The notes: a model not told the origin generated them from the letters alone. Numbered from the stretch's first letter, positions 22,480-34,718 are shown. The stretch is 64,000 nt of DNA from Ilex aquifolium (GCA_951799425.1 OX637402.1:21031844-21095843); one strand, 5' to 3'. A program made the numbers and translations.

Positions 22480-24078
22480 AAAAGTTTATTTGTGACGATT
22501 TTAAAAAACGTCGCGAAAAATCAATTAAATTGTTATTTTTTAAAATTTTTAATTGAGGTAAAAAGTTTATTGGCGACAATTTTAAAAAACGTCGCGAAAA
22601 ATCAATTAAATTGTTATTTTTTAAAATTTTTAATTGAGGTAAAAAGTTTATTGGCGACGATTTTAAAAAACGTCGCGAAAAATCTATTAAATTTTTATTT
22701 TTTAAAAATTTTAATTGAAGTAAAAAGTTTATTGGCGACGTTTTTTGAAAACGTCGGGAAAAATCAATTAAATTTTTATTTTATAAAAATTTTAATTGAA
22801 GTAAAAAGTTTATTGGCGACGATTTTAAAAAACGTCGCGAAAAATCTATTAAATTTTTATTTTTTAAAAATTTTAATTGAAGTAAAAAGTTTATTGGCGA
22901 CGATTTTAAAAAACGTCCCCAAAAATCAATTAAATTGTTATTTTTTAAAATTTTTAATTGAGGTAAAAAGTTTATTGGCGACGATTTTAAAAAACGTCGC
23001 GAAAAATCTATTAAATTTTTATTTTATAAAAATTTTAATTGAAGTAAAAAGTTTATTGGCGACGATTTTAAAAAAAGTCGCCAAAAATCAATTAAATTGT
23101 TATTTTTTAAAATTTTTAATTGAGGTAAAAAGTTTATTGGCGACGATTTTAAGAAACGTCGTGAAAAATCTCATAAATTTTTATTTTTTAAAAATTTTAA
23201 TTGAAGTAAAAAGTTTATTGGCGACGTTTTTTGAAAACATCGGGAAAAATCAATTAAATTTTTATTTTATAAAAATTTTAATTGAAGTAAAAAGTTTATT
23301 GGCGACGATTTTAAAAAACGTCGCTAAAAATCAATTAAATTGTTATTTTTTAAAATTTTTAATTGAGGTAAAAAGTTTATTGGCGACGATTTTAAAAAAC
23401 GTCGCGAAAAATCTATTAAATTTTTATTTTTTAAAAATTTTAATTGAACTAAAAGTTTATTGGCGACGTTTTTTGAAAACGTCGCCAAAAATCAATTAAA
23501 TTGTTATTTTTTAAAATTTTTAATTGAGGTAAGAAGTTTATTGGCGACGATTTTAAAAAACGTCGCGAAAAATCTATTAAATTTTTATTTTTTAAAAATT
23601 TTAATTGAAGTAAAAAGTTTATTGGCGACGTTTTTTGAAAACGTCGCGAAAAATCAATTAAATTATTTTTGTTGAAAAAATTTTAATTGAAGTAAAAAGT
23701 TTATTGGCGACGATTTTAAAAAACGTCGCGAAAAATCAATTAAATTGTTATTTTTTAAAATTTGTAATTGAAGTAAAAAGTTTATTGGCGACGTTTTTTA
23801 AAAACGTCGCCAAAAATCAATTAAATTATTTTTTTCAAAAATTTTTAATTGCAGTAAAAAGTTAAAAACGTCGCTAAAATCAATTAAATTGTTTTTTTTT
23901 TAAATTTTTAATTGAAGTTAAAACTTTATTTGCGACGATTTTAAAAAACGTCGCTAAAAAATTGCCAAAAATTGAAATTTGCGACAAATTTAGAAAATCG
24001 TCGCTAATAGTTAACTTTTTGCGACAAATTTAAAATCGTCGCAAAAAAATCGTCGCAAAAAATGTTTTTTGTTATAGT
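22480..24078 (-). repeat. Right subterminal tandem array of GCGACG hairpin units
   Basis: About 18 units of TTGGCGACGATTTT, AAAACGTCGC and an AT linker, with an 81-bp period in the regular part (for example 22570 to 22651). Units alternate between two variants (linker ending TTGAGG or TTGAAG). The unit is the reverse complement of the left array unit. The period is divisible by three and the units lack stops in one frame, so long false reading frames appear. Confidence 0.9.
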
Positions 24079-24728
24079 TATAATTTTGTGCATTTAATAA
24101 TTTACGAGCTTTAGGTTTTACAAGTTAAATTGTGATTTTCTAGTATTACAATAATTTATAAACTTCAAGCTTGTAATTTGTGTGCAATTTACAAACTCCA
24201 GGTTTGTAATTTATGTGTCATTTCCTAGCACAATGAAATTCTTTGTACTTCAGGTACTAGATTTTTTTTTAATGTTTTTCAAGAATATAATTTTTATTAA
24301 ATCTTTATGCACTTCAGGTACAGAATTTATGTGTCTCAGACACTAATTCAAATATAATGACAATTTAAAAATATGACAATAAACACCTATATCATGTTCT
24401 CTCATTTTACCTTTTAGATATAGAATATTACTCGGTTGTGACTCAATTGGCTACTTTTCATGCTGATAACGTATTATAAAACTAAAAAATTATTTAGGTA
24501 CAAATAACTAATTCGAAAAGAAAATATAGAAAGAATACTGGAAAAAGAGACAACTTTTTGCTTCTGTATATAGTGTGTTCTTCTTCTGTCCATTTTGCAA
24601 TCCTTTTATAGGCAAATATTAAGGGATAAAGGGACAAGGGATTCAATTTGGGGTGGTCGTCCACCTCCATTACAGGTGGGGTGGTCATCCACCTATTGAA
24701 TATTTTCAAAACCAAGTAATTTGTTGTA
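24079..24728. other. AT-rich intergenic DNA
   Basis: Flank of the 11.2-kb element. The minus frame at 24494-24715 has no family resemblance. Nothing else seen. Confidence 0.45.
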
Positions 24729-25215
24729 GGGTAAATTATAATTTACACCCTTAAATTATACACCTAATTTCTTTTGGCACTTGAAGTTCTATCCTTAGAG
24801 TTTTAATTGTGTTTCAATTTAGTTCTTACATCAAAATTTACCGATTTATTATGACGGAATAGCCTTCTATGACCAACATCTTTTACGTATAGGTTGAAAA
24901 ACCTTATTTTATTTTATCTGATTTGGAGAAAAAAAAATATAACAAACCCAAAAAAAAAAATAGATACAGAGTAAGAATTTGAGAGATACTAAGAAATAGA
25001 TAGAGAAATATCAATATATTTGAGAAATATGTTTTTTGCTTAACAAATATCCATAGACCAAGTCTTGTGACGTTTTTCTGTCAGAACAAATTAATAGATT
25101 CTGATGGAAGGACTAAATTCAAAATCATTTAAAACTTCAAAAATGTAATTGTTTAAATTAAAATTTTAAGAACCAAATAAAAATTATGTACATATTTTAA
25201 GGGTATAAATTACCC
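24729..25215. mobile_element. MULE-like non-autonomous element with long inverted ends
   Basis: The left end GGGTAAATTATAATTTACACC and the right end (opposite strand GGGTAATTTATACCCTTAAA) form a diverged inverted repeat that continues loosely for about 100 bp, including TTTAGTTCTTAC / TTTAGTCCTTCC. Such GGGTAAATTA ends with long TIRs are typical of Mutator-like elements. The 9-bp flanks do not match cleanly, so the element is old or the border is off. Confidence 0.5.
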
Positions 25216-25359
25216 TTTTGAATGTCATAATATTATATGATTTCATGTTGTATGGAAGATATAATCTATTGTGTCACATCTCTCTGTCATTAAGAGTTTT
25301 TTGAGATATTTTAAAGTTTAATCAAAGAACCTAAAGAAAGCGTTTACTTGAATCCATTC

Positions 25360-26095
25360 AATGGCTTGAGTTGGAGAATCATACTCTCTAAAATGAAAAT
25401 AAAATACACTTACCTTGTATTTGGTATTCTATAATGTTTTAACATGAGAATGAAATGAACGTAGAAATAGAATGAAATTAGGAATGAAATAAAATATATC
25501 AAATATGATTTTAATTTTTGACAACAACTAAGATTAATTGTTGGAATAGAATTAAAAAGTCATTCAAAAATTTAGACTGAATTAAAATTTGATCAAATAC
25601 TTTTTATGATATTAAAATAATAGAGCTATTTTTTATGCCCCAACCTGGGAATCTCAAATCGGGACTAGGCCCTGGACCCAACCCAAACACTGGACCTGAA
25701 TCCCATGACCCAAACCCAACATCGATCCCAAATGCGAAGCAGACCAAACTTGGCCTCAGACCAAGGCTCGAACCACACCTTGACTCGGACCCAACCCTAA
25801 ATCGGAACTCAACACCGAACTTAAAACTGACCTCAAATTCTGGTCCCAACCTGAACCGGGCACGGACCAACCGACCAACCGTAGGAGGAGGTGGAGTTGG
25901 GCGTTGGTGATGGTGGTTGTGAGTGATGGTGGCGGTGAGGGGGGATTTGGTATTGAGAAATATCACCTCGTATTAAGAATGACTAATCCTACACCGATAG
26001 ATTAAATATTATTAAATAATAAAAATAATTTTCATTCCGACATACCAAATGTTTGAATAATTATTACTTGCTAATAGCGATTCAATTTCCACTCT
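25360..26095. other. Degraded element with GC-rich, both-strands-open core (25630-25930)
   Basis: AT-rich flanks show loose inverted words (ATTTGGTAT and GAATGAAA types near 25420 and 26030) around a GC-rich core of degenerate GACCCAACCC-like words. The core is open on both strands because of its composition. I do not regard either frame as a gene. Confidence 0.35.
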
Positions 26096-26320
26096 GAAAC
26101 ATCAACTACCAAGCGCGATAATCTTGTTAACTAAGTACAACTTTTTTAGATACAAGTGATGAAAGGACATATTTGGATACTGCCCCCACCCCGTCACTGC
26201 AACAAGATGCATCGACTCCTTGGAGCTCGTTCCCATCAAGGGGACATATTTGGATACTGAGTTTTTCACTAATCTTTGTGGCGTTAAAATTCTTATCAAA
26301 TTAGGACAATTTCAAACTTA
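26096..26320. other. Short direct repeat in intergenic DNA
   Basis: The word GGACATATTTGGATACTG occurs near 26165 and again near 26243, about 76 bp apart. No gene seen. Confidence 0.5.
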
Positions 26321-26325
26321 TTTCT

Positions 26326-27550
26326 TGTAAGTGGAGAGTTAAAATAGGTTGACTCATGTGTATATACGAAGGGCAACCGAAGGGGATGAGTAGGATAAGT
26401 AATTGGAATGGAAGGAACTCGAGCAGCCTATTAACGAAAGGACTAACCAGTTAGGCAGAGGGTAAATTGAGTAAATTTTCTCATCAACTGGGTAGTAATC
26501 CCTCTTTTCTAGTGGGCAAGTAATGCGAGTATTTATAGCATACTGCTCAGACCCAAGGGCTGCCCATCATGACCCTCTGACACTCATACCAACTTACAAT
26601 TGCCTTGACCGCGGTAATACCAGTGGTCGCTAACTGTGAGCCACATGTCCCAACATTAATTAGGTGAATGTGATGTTTCCCCAAACACAGCCTAAACTCA
26701 GGCAAAAGGGGGCTCCCAAGGTTAATGATCACGGCTGATCACTGAGGGACCAAGACCTCGAGAGGGCCATATACGCGATGCCCCCATCGCGCTCCTACTT
26801 GGGGTCCTCTCTTCCCTCTCTGAACCCTTCCTTGAGACCTTTGTCAAGGTACCCGATAGAAAAACCTACATAGTTTCAGTCATTTAGCCATCAATCCATA
26901 TGTCTCATTATCTCATATGTTGATCTGGAGCAATGATCCGAGTTACCTTAGGAATCCCTCCAGATCCTAGTCAAGCACGCCCCAATGGGCAGTGAGTCAT
27001 ACACTCGGAGACCTGCTTAAGCAGACTAAACTTTCTAGATCCTACCCCAAACTCAGGTTGATAATCATACTTGTCTACTCCCGTTGCTCAAGCCTTCCTT
27101 GAGGAGAGCCATATTGCCATGTCCTTAGGTGGGGACCCTTCCTCCGTGTCCAGTAGGACAGTCGAGCAACGGTGTCCAATAGTTTGAAGATACCAATTTC
27201 GTCAATTGTGAAGTCCTATCTTTGTGTCTTATCTCCGCAATAGGGGAGACGAATCATGCCAAGGTTGCCCCCATAGACCCTTGTGGTGTCATTTTGCCAC
27301 TTCTAATGTGATAAGAATGTGTTCCGGCCTTTGTGGCACTGGTACCTACTGTGGCACTGGATACTTATCGCGACACTATGGTGCAGTCGTAGTGATCATG
27401 CCTACTACAACGCTGGAATGTTGTCGTGGCATTGTTGTCTATACCAATCTTGTTGGACCTTGTTAGGTCCCACTGTCATGTCAACTGATAATTCTTATTA
27501 CTTATCTTTCTATAGCGTGGATATGTCTCCTGAATTTATCGAGTACTACA
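26326..27550 (+). mobile_element. Solo LTR
   Basis: 1,225 bp starting TGTAAGTGG and ending GTACTACA (TGTA...TACA inverted ends), flanked by a perfect 5-bp duplication TTTCT at 26321-26325 and 27551-27555. It is richer in G+C than the flanks. A TATTTATAG box near 26531 suggests the LTR promoter. No internal retroelement sequence is present on either side, so the element was reduced to one LTR by recombination. The superfamily (gypsy or copia) cannot be told from the LTR alone. The open frames near 27224-27564 are chance frames within it. Confidence 0.8.
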
Positions 27551-27555
27551 TTTCT

Positions 27556-28944
27556 CAAACTTAAGCAATTTTTGAAAGAAGTCATTGCGAATGACATGTT
27601 CACATTGAAAATATCAATTCAAATAATGTTTCCGATTGTTTACAAATAGTGCGCATGTGTAGTTTGAAATGACATTTTTACGTTAGTAGACACGCTTTGA
27701 AATTAAGTTTTTTTTTAAGTAACAGAGTTTGCGCAATAAAATTGATATTGCATCTTGGTTCGTGAAAAAAAAAAATTTGGTTCATCTTGGTTCGAATATT
27801 ATCCATTTCTTCCAATTTGAATTGCTCAACGTTAAATTAGTAGGCCCACTCATGGTCCACTTGGTGGGTGAAAACAAGAGGTATCTTCCAAAGTTTCATT
27901 TTCATTCATAGCTCATCATGTCCAAGTCATTTCTTGGATGTTTTTCTATCTTTAAATCATTTGCATTAGGGTTATATTATTACCCAACTAAACCCTTATG
28001 TCACCATGATCTTGTGGGGACATAAAATTTTAGCTGAGAGTAGACTAGCAAAAACAACAACTTTCCCTCTTCTCCACCCCTTACAATTAATCTAAACTTG
28101 TGCCTTTTAAGAGTGGAACTTCTTAGCCTATGGAAGAGCTTCTATCAGGACAAACCCAACCATTCTACAATTCCTTGGAACCATTCTACAACTCTTATGT
28201 CACTTCTACGACAAAATTACTTTTTTGCTCAAAAAAAAGTTACAAAATAGTAGCTTAAATGTTGTTTGGTAATACTTTTATTCAACACAGTTATAATTAT
28301 TTTCGGCCTGTTATTATATTTTGAAGACGTTACATGATACTCTTATTATCAATATCATGAAATATAATTTTATCAATATATTCAAATTAAGAGCGGGGAG
28401 AAAGAGGGGGGGGGGGAAGAGAGCCAAAACTTTAGGTTGAATTTTTGAAAACATGGTGATCGGATTCAGCTAATATTAGTTAAGTACACTTAATTGAGAG
28501 TTTAGGGATTTAACTTGAATGTGGGATATGATTTAATAGATTAGATACATGAATTCTTTTTTGAATGGAAAATTTTAAAAATATATCAGAACATGCATAC
28601 AAAAATTTGCTAATGAGAATGATACTGATGCTGATTGGTGAGATACAGCAGTTTAATACCATGACTGTTAAAGGCTGAGCATCTTCACTGGAAAAAATGA
28701 AGAGGACAAAAAAGCACGAACATACTTTACTAAATTTGGAAATGAGAAAGACAGAGAACACTAGGTCATTCGATTCCTTTTTAATTCCCTACTCTCTCTG
28801 CTCTGCTGCTTGTGTGTGTGTGTGTGTGTATGTGTAGGTCAGTAGGTGTAACAATTATGCAAGCGGAACAGTCAATCAGGCTCCAAAAACTATTCAACCC
28901 CACCTAAAGGCTTGCAACTAATAATTGTCTCAATTTCAGCAAAG

Positions 28945-28977
<33 letters not shown>

Positions 28978-29818
28978 AGTATGTGACCATAGTTTATTAG
29001 TGATGTCATAAGTGTTCCTCACAAATATGATTTAGATGAATATTTGGGCTTGAAAAAACAAGAAATCCAAATTGTATAGCAGGGCAAGAATAACAATTTG
29101 TTTATGCTACTTTCCGGAACAATTTGTTTATGCTGGAATGATTCTCTTTGCACTCCATAATAAAGGGAAAATGACAATTCAGGAACACTGGCAAACCAAT
29201 CAATGTGTGTGTGTGTGAGGGAGGGAGGGAGAGAGAGAGAGAGAGAGATTTTATTTTTTTTCCTCCAAACTTTATTTTCTTCTGGTGCAGACTCTCTCTC
29301 TCTCTCCACCAAAACAAAAACAGAGTTCTCATACCCAACTTTGTATGAACTAGCAAGGAAACAACTTTATGCAACATAAATTCAATCTTTTCCTAGAACA
29401 AAGGCAAAAATAATTCTAAACAATCAATTCTTCATTACATACAAAATGAGATTAAAAAAAAAAAAAAGATCAGAAAGACTTGAGTTAAAAAAGCTAGCCT
29501 TAAGAAAAGGAAATTCTAGGCTTATGTCACTCCAAATATCCAAATACATACCAATTCAACTCTTCTATTTTCATCATCAAAGCCAGCTTCTCCAAGGGTT
29601 ACTCCCAAGAAGCCAATAACAACAACAAAAACATCAACCATAGTCAAAACACAAAAGCAATTAACTGAAAACCCAGACTGGGCAATAACAGCTAAAAAAA
29701 CAAGAGATCGTGATGAATAACTTCTTCACCTAAAAACAGGATTTGTGGCATTATTTAACAAACTAATGGGGGAGGAGAGAGAGAAGGGTTTATGAATTCA
29801 GAGGGCATTATCATGAAA
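27556..29818. other. Intergenic and 3' flank of the TCP gene
   Basis: AT-rich with microsatellites: G run near 28400, (TG)n near 28812-28828, (TC)n 28946-28974, (TG)n near 29202-29216 and (GA)n near 29228-29247. The last 200-300 bp before 29819 are probably TCP 3' UTR. No other gene seen. Confidence 0.45.
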
Positions 29819-30985
29819 TTATCTAGAATCTTTAGGGTTTTCATCACCACTTTCACTACCTTGAGGCTGGTTTTGATGGTGATGTTGCTCCAAATTCATA
29901 CCCAAATCAACCCTACTTCCACTATTGTTATATGCATTTATAGAGGCCAACATTCCCATGTTGGTCTCTGAGACACCTAGACCCAGTTGCTGAACCGCCT
30001 GTGGCTGTTGCAATACCATTGACCCGAGTTGAACCGGACTGAACCTTCCCCCACCCGGGAACTCAAAATTTCCCATTCTCTGCATGGTTGGGGCCTTGTA
30101 CTGCCACATATGGTGGTCTGGTTGAGCAGCTCCAACTGAGGCTGTGGCAGCACCGCCGCTCACGGGGAGCATCCAGAAGGTGTTTCCGCCGTTCGTGGCG
30201 GCGGGTGCAACAGCCCACATGGCTGGAGCAGGGATGAAGCTGGACAACTGAGCTGAACCGGCTTTTGGGTCTGAGCCAGGTTCGTGATCTTGAGCTCCGG
30301 TTCTTTCAGGTTTAGCAGCCGAAGGTGAGGTTGCACCACTTGTATCTTCTCTGAACCTCTTTTTCATGTAATGCTCATCTGGGTCTTGCCCAAAACCACT
30401 GCTTTGAAGCTGGGGATGAAAGCCCAGCCTGGTGGCACCACCGCCGTGGATAAACAGTGGAGCAGACTTGGACGGCGGAGCTGAGATAGTGGTGCCACCG
30501 CTACGTAGAGGCACATTAAGGCTTGAAAAATTGGCCGGAATTGTACCGGTTCCGGTGGCGGCGATAATTGCCGGTTCAGCTTGGTGTAAAAGCCACTCAA
30601 TTGTCTCACCATCAGACTTGTGACCCAATTCTCTAGTCAACTGGAAGACCCTGGCGGCGCATAAGGCCGGCATGCGGATGCGCCGGCCGCGGCCGTCGAC
30701 CTTGGTATGGCGGTCTTTGGATGGTTTCTTGGTGGCGGCTTTGGCGGAAATAGAGTTGGTGGTGGTGGTGGTGGTGGAAGATGAGGAAAAGAGAGTTCTT
30801 GATTCCATGGAGATGGAGCCCAAGAATGGACCATGGCCTGGGGCCTGACCGGACCCAGGTCCAGGTTCAGGTTGACTTTGAGGTGGAACCAGTTGGAGGG
30901 AAGAAGGCTCTTGGTTTTGTGCATGGTGGCTTGTATTTCCACTACTACCTTGGTTTTTGCTTTGTGAATCCATGAATTTCATCAT
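29819..30985 (-). CDS. Class I TCP transcription factor
   Basis: Intronless 388-aa frame from ATG at 30985 to TAA. The TCP domain spans about residues 86-150. The basic region is [20 protein letters not shown], lacking the four-residue insertion of class II. It is followed by the helix-loop-helix with [20 protein letters not shown] and [11 protein letters not shown]. The trailing ATGTGTIPA is typical of class I proteins close to Arabidopsis TCP9/TCP19. Cys109 is the class I cysteine reported to confer redox-sensitive DNA binding. Flanks are low-complexity (Pro/Gln/Gly before, Gly/Ala and His/Gln after), as usual. The protein should act in the nucleus on GTGGGNCC-type sites, controlling cell growth and proliferation genes. 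A second Met at residue 2 and one at residue 5 make the exact start uncertain by a few residues. No miR319 site is expected in this class. Confidence 0.95.
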   Translation of the reverse strand: MMKFMDSQSKNQGSSGNTSHHAQNQEPSSLQLVPPQSQPEPGPGSGQAPGHGPFLGSISMESRTLFSSSSTTTTTTNSISAKAATKKPSKDRHTKVDGRGRRIRMPALCAARVFQLTRELGHKSDGETIEWLLHQAEPAIIAATGTGTIPANFSSLNVPLRSGGTTISAPPSKSAPLFIHGGGATRLGFHPQLQSSGFGQDPDEHYMKKRFREDTSGATSPSAAKPERTGAQDHEPGSDPKAGSAQLSSFIPAPAMWAVAPAATNGGNTFWMLPVSGGAATASVGAAQPDHHMWQYKAPTMQRMGNFEFPGGGRFSPVQLGSMVLQQPQAVQQLGLGVSETNMGMLASINAYNNSGSRVDLGMNLEQHHHQNQPQGSESGDENPKDSR

Positions 30986-31218
30986 CTGGGTGTGTCAAGA
31001 GAATTCTCTTGGTGCTTCAAACATGGCCCAATTGATGAGAGGGAGAGAGAAAGAGAGAGAGACTTGGAGATCAAGGTGGTGGTGAAAGTCTTGTTGGGGG
31101 GACTTGAACAAGTGGAAGGGGGTGGGGTTTCTTCCTGCCCTCTTCCTTTGTGGTTGACTGCTGTCTTTCACACACACAGAGTTGGTGTGGGAGCCTACAA
31201 AGCTAAACCAAAGAGAAT
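30986..31218 (-). promoter_or_regulatory. TCP gene 5' UTR and proximal promoter
   Basis: About 230 bp upstream of the TCP start, with a GA/CT tract at about 31040-31065 (minus strand CT-rich), a common plant core-promoter feature. The MULE-like element begins at 31219, so any more distal promoter includes transposon DNA. No clear TATA box seen. Confidence 0.4.
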
Positions 31219-31571
31219 GAATAAATTACACTCGGATCCTTTGAGGTTTGTCACTTAATTATATAGATCATTCATATTTGATATATTACACCTAAACCCC
31301 TGAAGTATATGTGCGTGTAACACATAAGTCCAATCGTTAGTCTCCGTCAACAAAACGGTTCAAAATTCATGATTTCACCCTTACATATAAATTTATTTTA
31401 CCAAATTATCCTTTATATGGAGCTCACTGTCATCTGATTAACTGACCAAACCTCTAATTAACCATAAAATTTAAACCCACAAATTAAAGCAATTGACTCC
31501 TCAACCAGTGCCTTTACCGCCAACTTCCTTCAATCACCACAGGACACCCCCAACAATCTCTTCCATCATAA

Positions 31572-31614
<43 letters not shown>

Positions 31615-32504
31615 GCCACCATCAACACCACTCCACCAACCCAAAAAATTCTAACCCACTACCACCACCAATCCGAAAAAGGGTTATAGCACCATTAATA
31701 CCTCTACACCAACCCAAAAAATCCTAACCCACTGCCACCACCAATCAGAAGAAGGGTAATGGCGAGGGGGGCATGCATAGGAAAGGAGTTTTGGGGTGGG
31801 TATGCACAGGAGGGGAGTTTTTTTTGTGGGGGGGAGGGGGGTATGCACATGAGGGGAGTTTTGGAAGGGGGGGTCTGCACAAGAAGGGAGCTTTGAGGGG
31901 AGTTGGGTTTGCGTATGTGTGTGTGACAAAGAGAGAAGAGGGTTATGGGGAGGGGGTGGTCTGCCCAAGAGGGGAGTTTGAGGGGGAGGTGGGTTTGCAA
32001 TTGTGACACGGAGAGAAAGAGAGAGAAGAGGGTTATGGGGAAGGGGTGGTCTGCGCAGGAGGGGAATTTAGGGGGAGGTGAGTTTGCGTTTGTGACACAG
32101 AAAAAAAAAAAGAAAGAGAAGAGGGTTATGGCGAAGGGGTCTGCATAGGAGGGGAATTTGGGATAAATGGGTTTGCGAGAGAGAGACAAAGAGATAGGGG
32201 AGCGAAGAGGGCTATGGCGAGGGGCTGGTATGCGCATGAGGAGAATTTGAGGGAGGTGGGTTGCGAGAGAGAGTAAGAGAGATGGAGGAGAGAAAATCTT
32301 AAGATAGAGGTAAATGAGCATTTTGGTAATTATAGCTTAATTAAGAAAATAACTTGTATTTTGGGGGTATTTTGGTCTTTTAATCATTTTTGTTGGCTCC
32401 GTTATTTAATCGTCATTCATAAAGTGTCTAAGTGTAATATTTCAAACGTGACGGGTCTATGTGATTAAGTGACAAATTTTAATAAGTCCGAGTGTAATTT
32501 ACCC
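31219..32504. mobile_element. MULE-like non-autonomous element, 1.3 kb
   Basis: The ends (left GAATAAATTACACTCGG; right, opposite strand, GGGTAAATTACACTCGG) begin an imperfect inverted repeat that stays recognisable for about 120 bp (for example TTTGTCACTTAAT on both). The flanking 9 bp are AAAGAGAAT (31210-31218) and AAAAAGAAT (32505-32513), eight of nine identical, the duplication length of Mutator-like elements. There is no transposase. The interior holds a CT tract (about 31568-31614) and a minisatellite. Confidence 0.8.
31750..32290 (+). repeat. About 90-bp minisatellite inside the MULE-like element
   Basis: About five to six diverged units marked by GAGGGTTATGG and by AGGGGAGTTT. The marker falls near 31941, 32031, 32124 and 32211. 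The minus-strand 205-aa and plus-strand frames across it are repeat artefacts. Confidence 0.8.
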
Positions 32505-32513
32505 AAAAAGAAT

Positions 32514-33529
32514 TGATTCAGTGGGTACAGCTGGGTAGGGGTTGGGGTCCAAGTGGTGGTGGCAGGTGGGGACCTGTAAATCAGTAAATGAAGGAAGCCC
32601 ACTCGTGGGGTCTCTTTTTCAATATCTTATATTGAGTTGAGTTGGCTTCAGGATCAACTATTTCCATAGCCACACACTGTTGCTGGCTGCTGTTGTACCT
32701 TCTCTATTATATACCTGTCTCAATGTACGACGAAATATGAATGATTTTGAGAGGAATGTTAATAGTTATTGGATGAATTTTTTTAATATCGTCGGATAAA
32801 TTTATTAAAATTTATCATGTTTTACATTATAGATATATGTGCATATATGTGTGGCAAGTCTATGGTAGGGGAAATTATTTTTAGTACCACGTCGAAAATT
32901 AAGTTACAAAAGACTGAAAGTTATAATTAATTGAGGTTATACGTGATTTACTACGAATGTTTTGATCAATTGTAGAATGTTATGTTTGACAGTGAATAAC
33001 TTTTGAAAGGTGTAATTTATCTTTCAAAAATGTAATATGATTTTTAAAAGGTATTTTCGTGTAATCGATCATAATATTTTATGATTGGTTATAATTTCTT
33101 GAATTGTAATTTGATACTCAAAAGTTGCATTTTTTGTATCTTATTCAGTATTATTGTCTCATTGCTATATATTTATACAAGTGTATAAATATATCTAGAG
33201 AGAGAAGGGGGGGGGGGGGGTATGTGTATGTGTGTGTGTATATATATACATATGTATATATATTCCGAGACAGCTTTGATAAAACTAAAGTGGGATATAA
33301 AGTTCTTGGTAGCTTGATTTTTTTTTCGGGTGTGAAAGGTTGAAAACTTGAAGATAAAGGGACATTCTCAAGAAAAGCTTTGGCTAAAGTCTTTTTCTAG
33401 TCTTTTTGGATTTCAACCATCCCCTTTTTTTTTTGTTGTTGTTGTTGCTTTTCTCTCACTGCTCCATGATTGAGTTATGTTTTGTTGATAATGACGATTA
33501 TGATGACGCTTATCAATTCCATCCATTAA

Positions 33530-33572
<43 letters not shown>

Positions 33573-33800
33573 CACACATTACACCAGTGGGCTGTAAAAT
33601 TCAGAGAGGGACCAAATGGCAAAGTAATCACAAGAAGTAAAGTGGTGGGTTTTATTAAAATATCATAAGTTTAGAATTTATTTATTAAAAATTATTGTTA
33701 TTTTTATAAATACGTATTTCAAAAACTTGTTTTCTAATATAAGTTTTCATAGAAAATTATAAAAACACACTAGACCGGTGAAAAAAAATTCAAACTGATG

Positions 33801-33839
<39 letters not shown>

Positions 33840-34710
33840 GTAGAAAGAGTGGAGGTGGAGAGGACAAGCAATATTGGTAAATAAGGAGTGCATGACAGAG
33901 CAGAAGGCAGAAGGCAGAAGGCAGAAGAGCCAAGAAGGAGCATCTAATAATACACACCAAGGAAACAGCTCATCCCAACACAACCCCACTGCCCCAACAT
34001 TACATTACACATACAATTTCTTTATCACTCTTTTTCCACTTGTTTTATTACATGTTTTTCAAACCAAAAACTAACACAGATTTCTTGTTGATTTACATAC
34101 CACCCAGTCCCTCACCCCCCACCCCCCCCCCCCCCCCCACTTTACATTTCTTTATGCATTTTATTCAGATATTTCATTATTAGCATTAACACTTACTACA
34201 ATTTTTTTTGTAATTATCAACCTTTTTGTCATTTTTTTCACAACTTTTGTTTTTGCTTTTGAGGCGAGAGCTTTTCTACTTTCTATTACTTTTTCCATAG
34301 CCGTTTTGCTTTCTATTTATCTGATTATAAGTAATGATTTATATGCTGGTTTCTATGCACTATATACAACTTCTTTCAAAATCGTTATTTGGAACTTAAA
34401 AAGTTAGAAGTAGATAAAATATTTGCTTGTCATTTTCAATGTTCTCTTCGCTTCGATGAAGCCCTCCCTCTCATTTCACCTCTCACCTAGGCCCCAAGTT
34501 AGCTCAATTTGCGCCTTATATAACATTGTAGCCAAGCATGAAAGCATAGTATCACCAACCAGGTGAAATAACCTAGCAGAACTTCCCTAATCTTGTTCAA
34601 AATGAAATAAAGAAGATCAGCAATATGTAGATGTCTGACAAAACCATGGCTGCTTCTTCAGCTCTTCACCCTGAGAAATTCCTTTCATAGAAAATGACTC
34701 AGAAACTTCC
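32514..34710. other. Intergenic, microsatellite-rich
   Basis: Contains G run and TG/TA tract (about 33205-33262), (CT)n(CA)n at 33531-33573, (GA)n at about 33803-33832 and a C run at about 34118-34138. No gene recognised in any frame. Confidence 0.45.
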
Positions 34711-34718
34711 ATTAAAAC

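Larger units (their letters stand above)
12868..24078. mobile_element. 11.2-kb TIR element with captured host gene fragments (Pack-type, CACTA-like)
   Basis: The left end ACTACAACAAAAA, three bases, then TTTTTTGCGACGA is matched by the reverse complement of the right end, ACTATAACAAAAA, three bases, TTTTTTGCGACGA. Inside each end lies a tandem array whose units are inverted copies of one another. For example, the left array word TTTAATTAATTTTTCGCGACG pairs with the right array's CGTCGCGAAAAATCAATTAAA. Together these tie both ends into one element. The core (about 13.7-20.3 kb) is higher in complexity and holds splice-bounded exon pieces of unrelated host genes on the minus strand. No transposase was recognised, so the element is non-autonomous. 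The termini resemble CACTACAAGAAAA ends of CACTA elements, but the outermost C is absent at both ends and I found no target duplication, so the superfamily is tentative. Confidence 0.75.

Noticed and set aside
22453-23499. 348-aa open frame with 27-residue repeats (IEVKSLLATILKNVAKN...)
   Set aside because: It is the 81-bp array read in one frame. The period is divisible by three and the unit lacks stops there, so the repeat protein is an artefact. Neighbouring 23460-23675 is the same.
12890-24078. Regularly spaced palindromic repeats resembling a CRISPR array
   Set aside because: This is plant nuclear DNA, the linkers are near-identical rather than unique spacers, and the units are tandem repeats of a transposon end.
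25604-25966. Open frames on both strands in a GC-rich block
   Set aside because: Compositional effect of repeated GACCCAACC-like words; no domain, no start context, and the block sits inside a degraded AT-rich element.
27224-27564. Cys-rich plus-strand frames
   Set aside because: They lie within the solo LTR defined by TG/CA tips and a TTTCT duplication; chance frames in GC-richer sequence.
30364-30942. Other-frame ORFs across the TCP gene
   Set aside because: They overlap the TCP coding sequence, which has a clear domain and full-length frame; these are shadows.
31704-32321. 205-aa minus-strand repeat frame
   Set aside because: It runs across the GA/GT-rich minisatellite inside the MULE-like element; opposite-strand frames are equally open. 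No gene signals.
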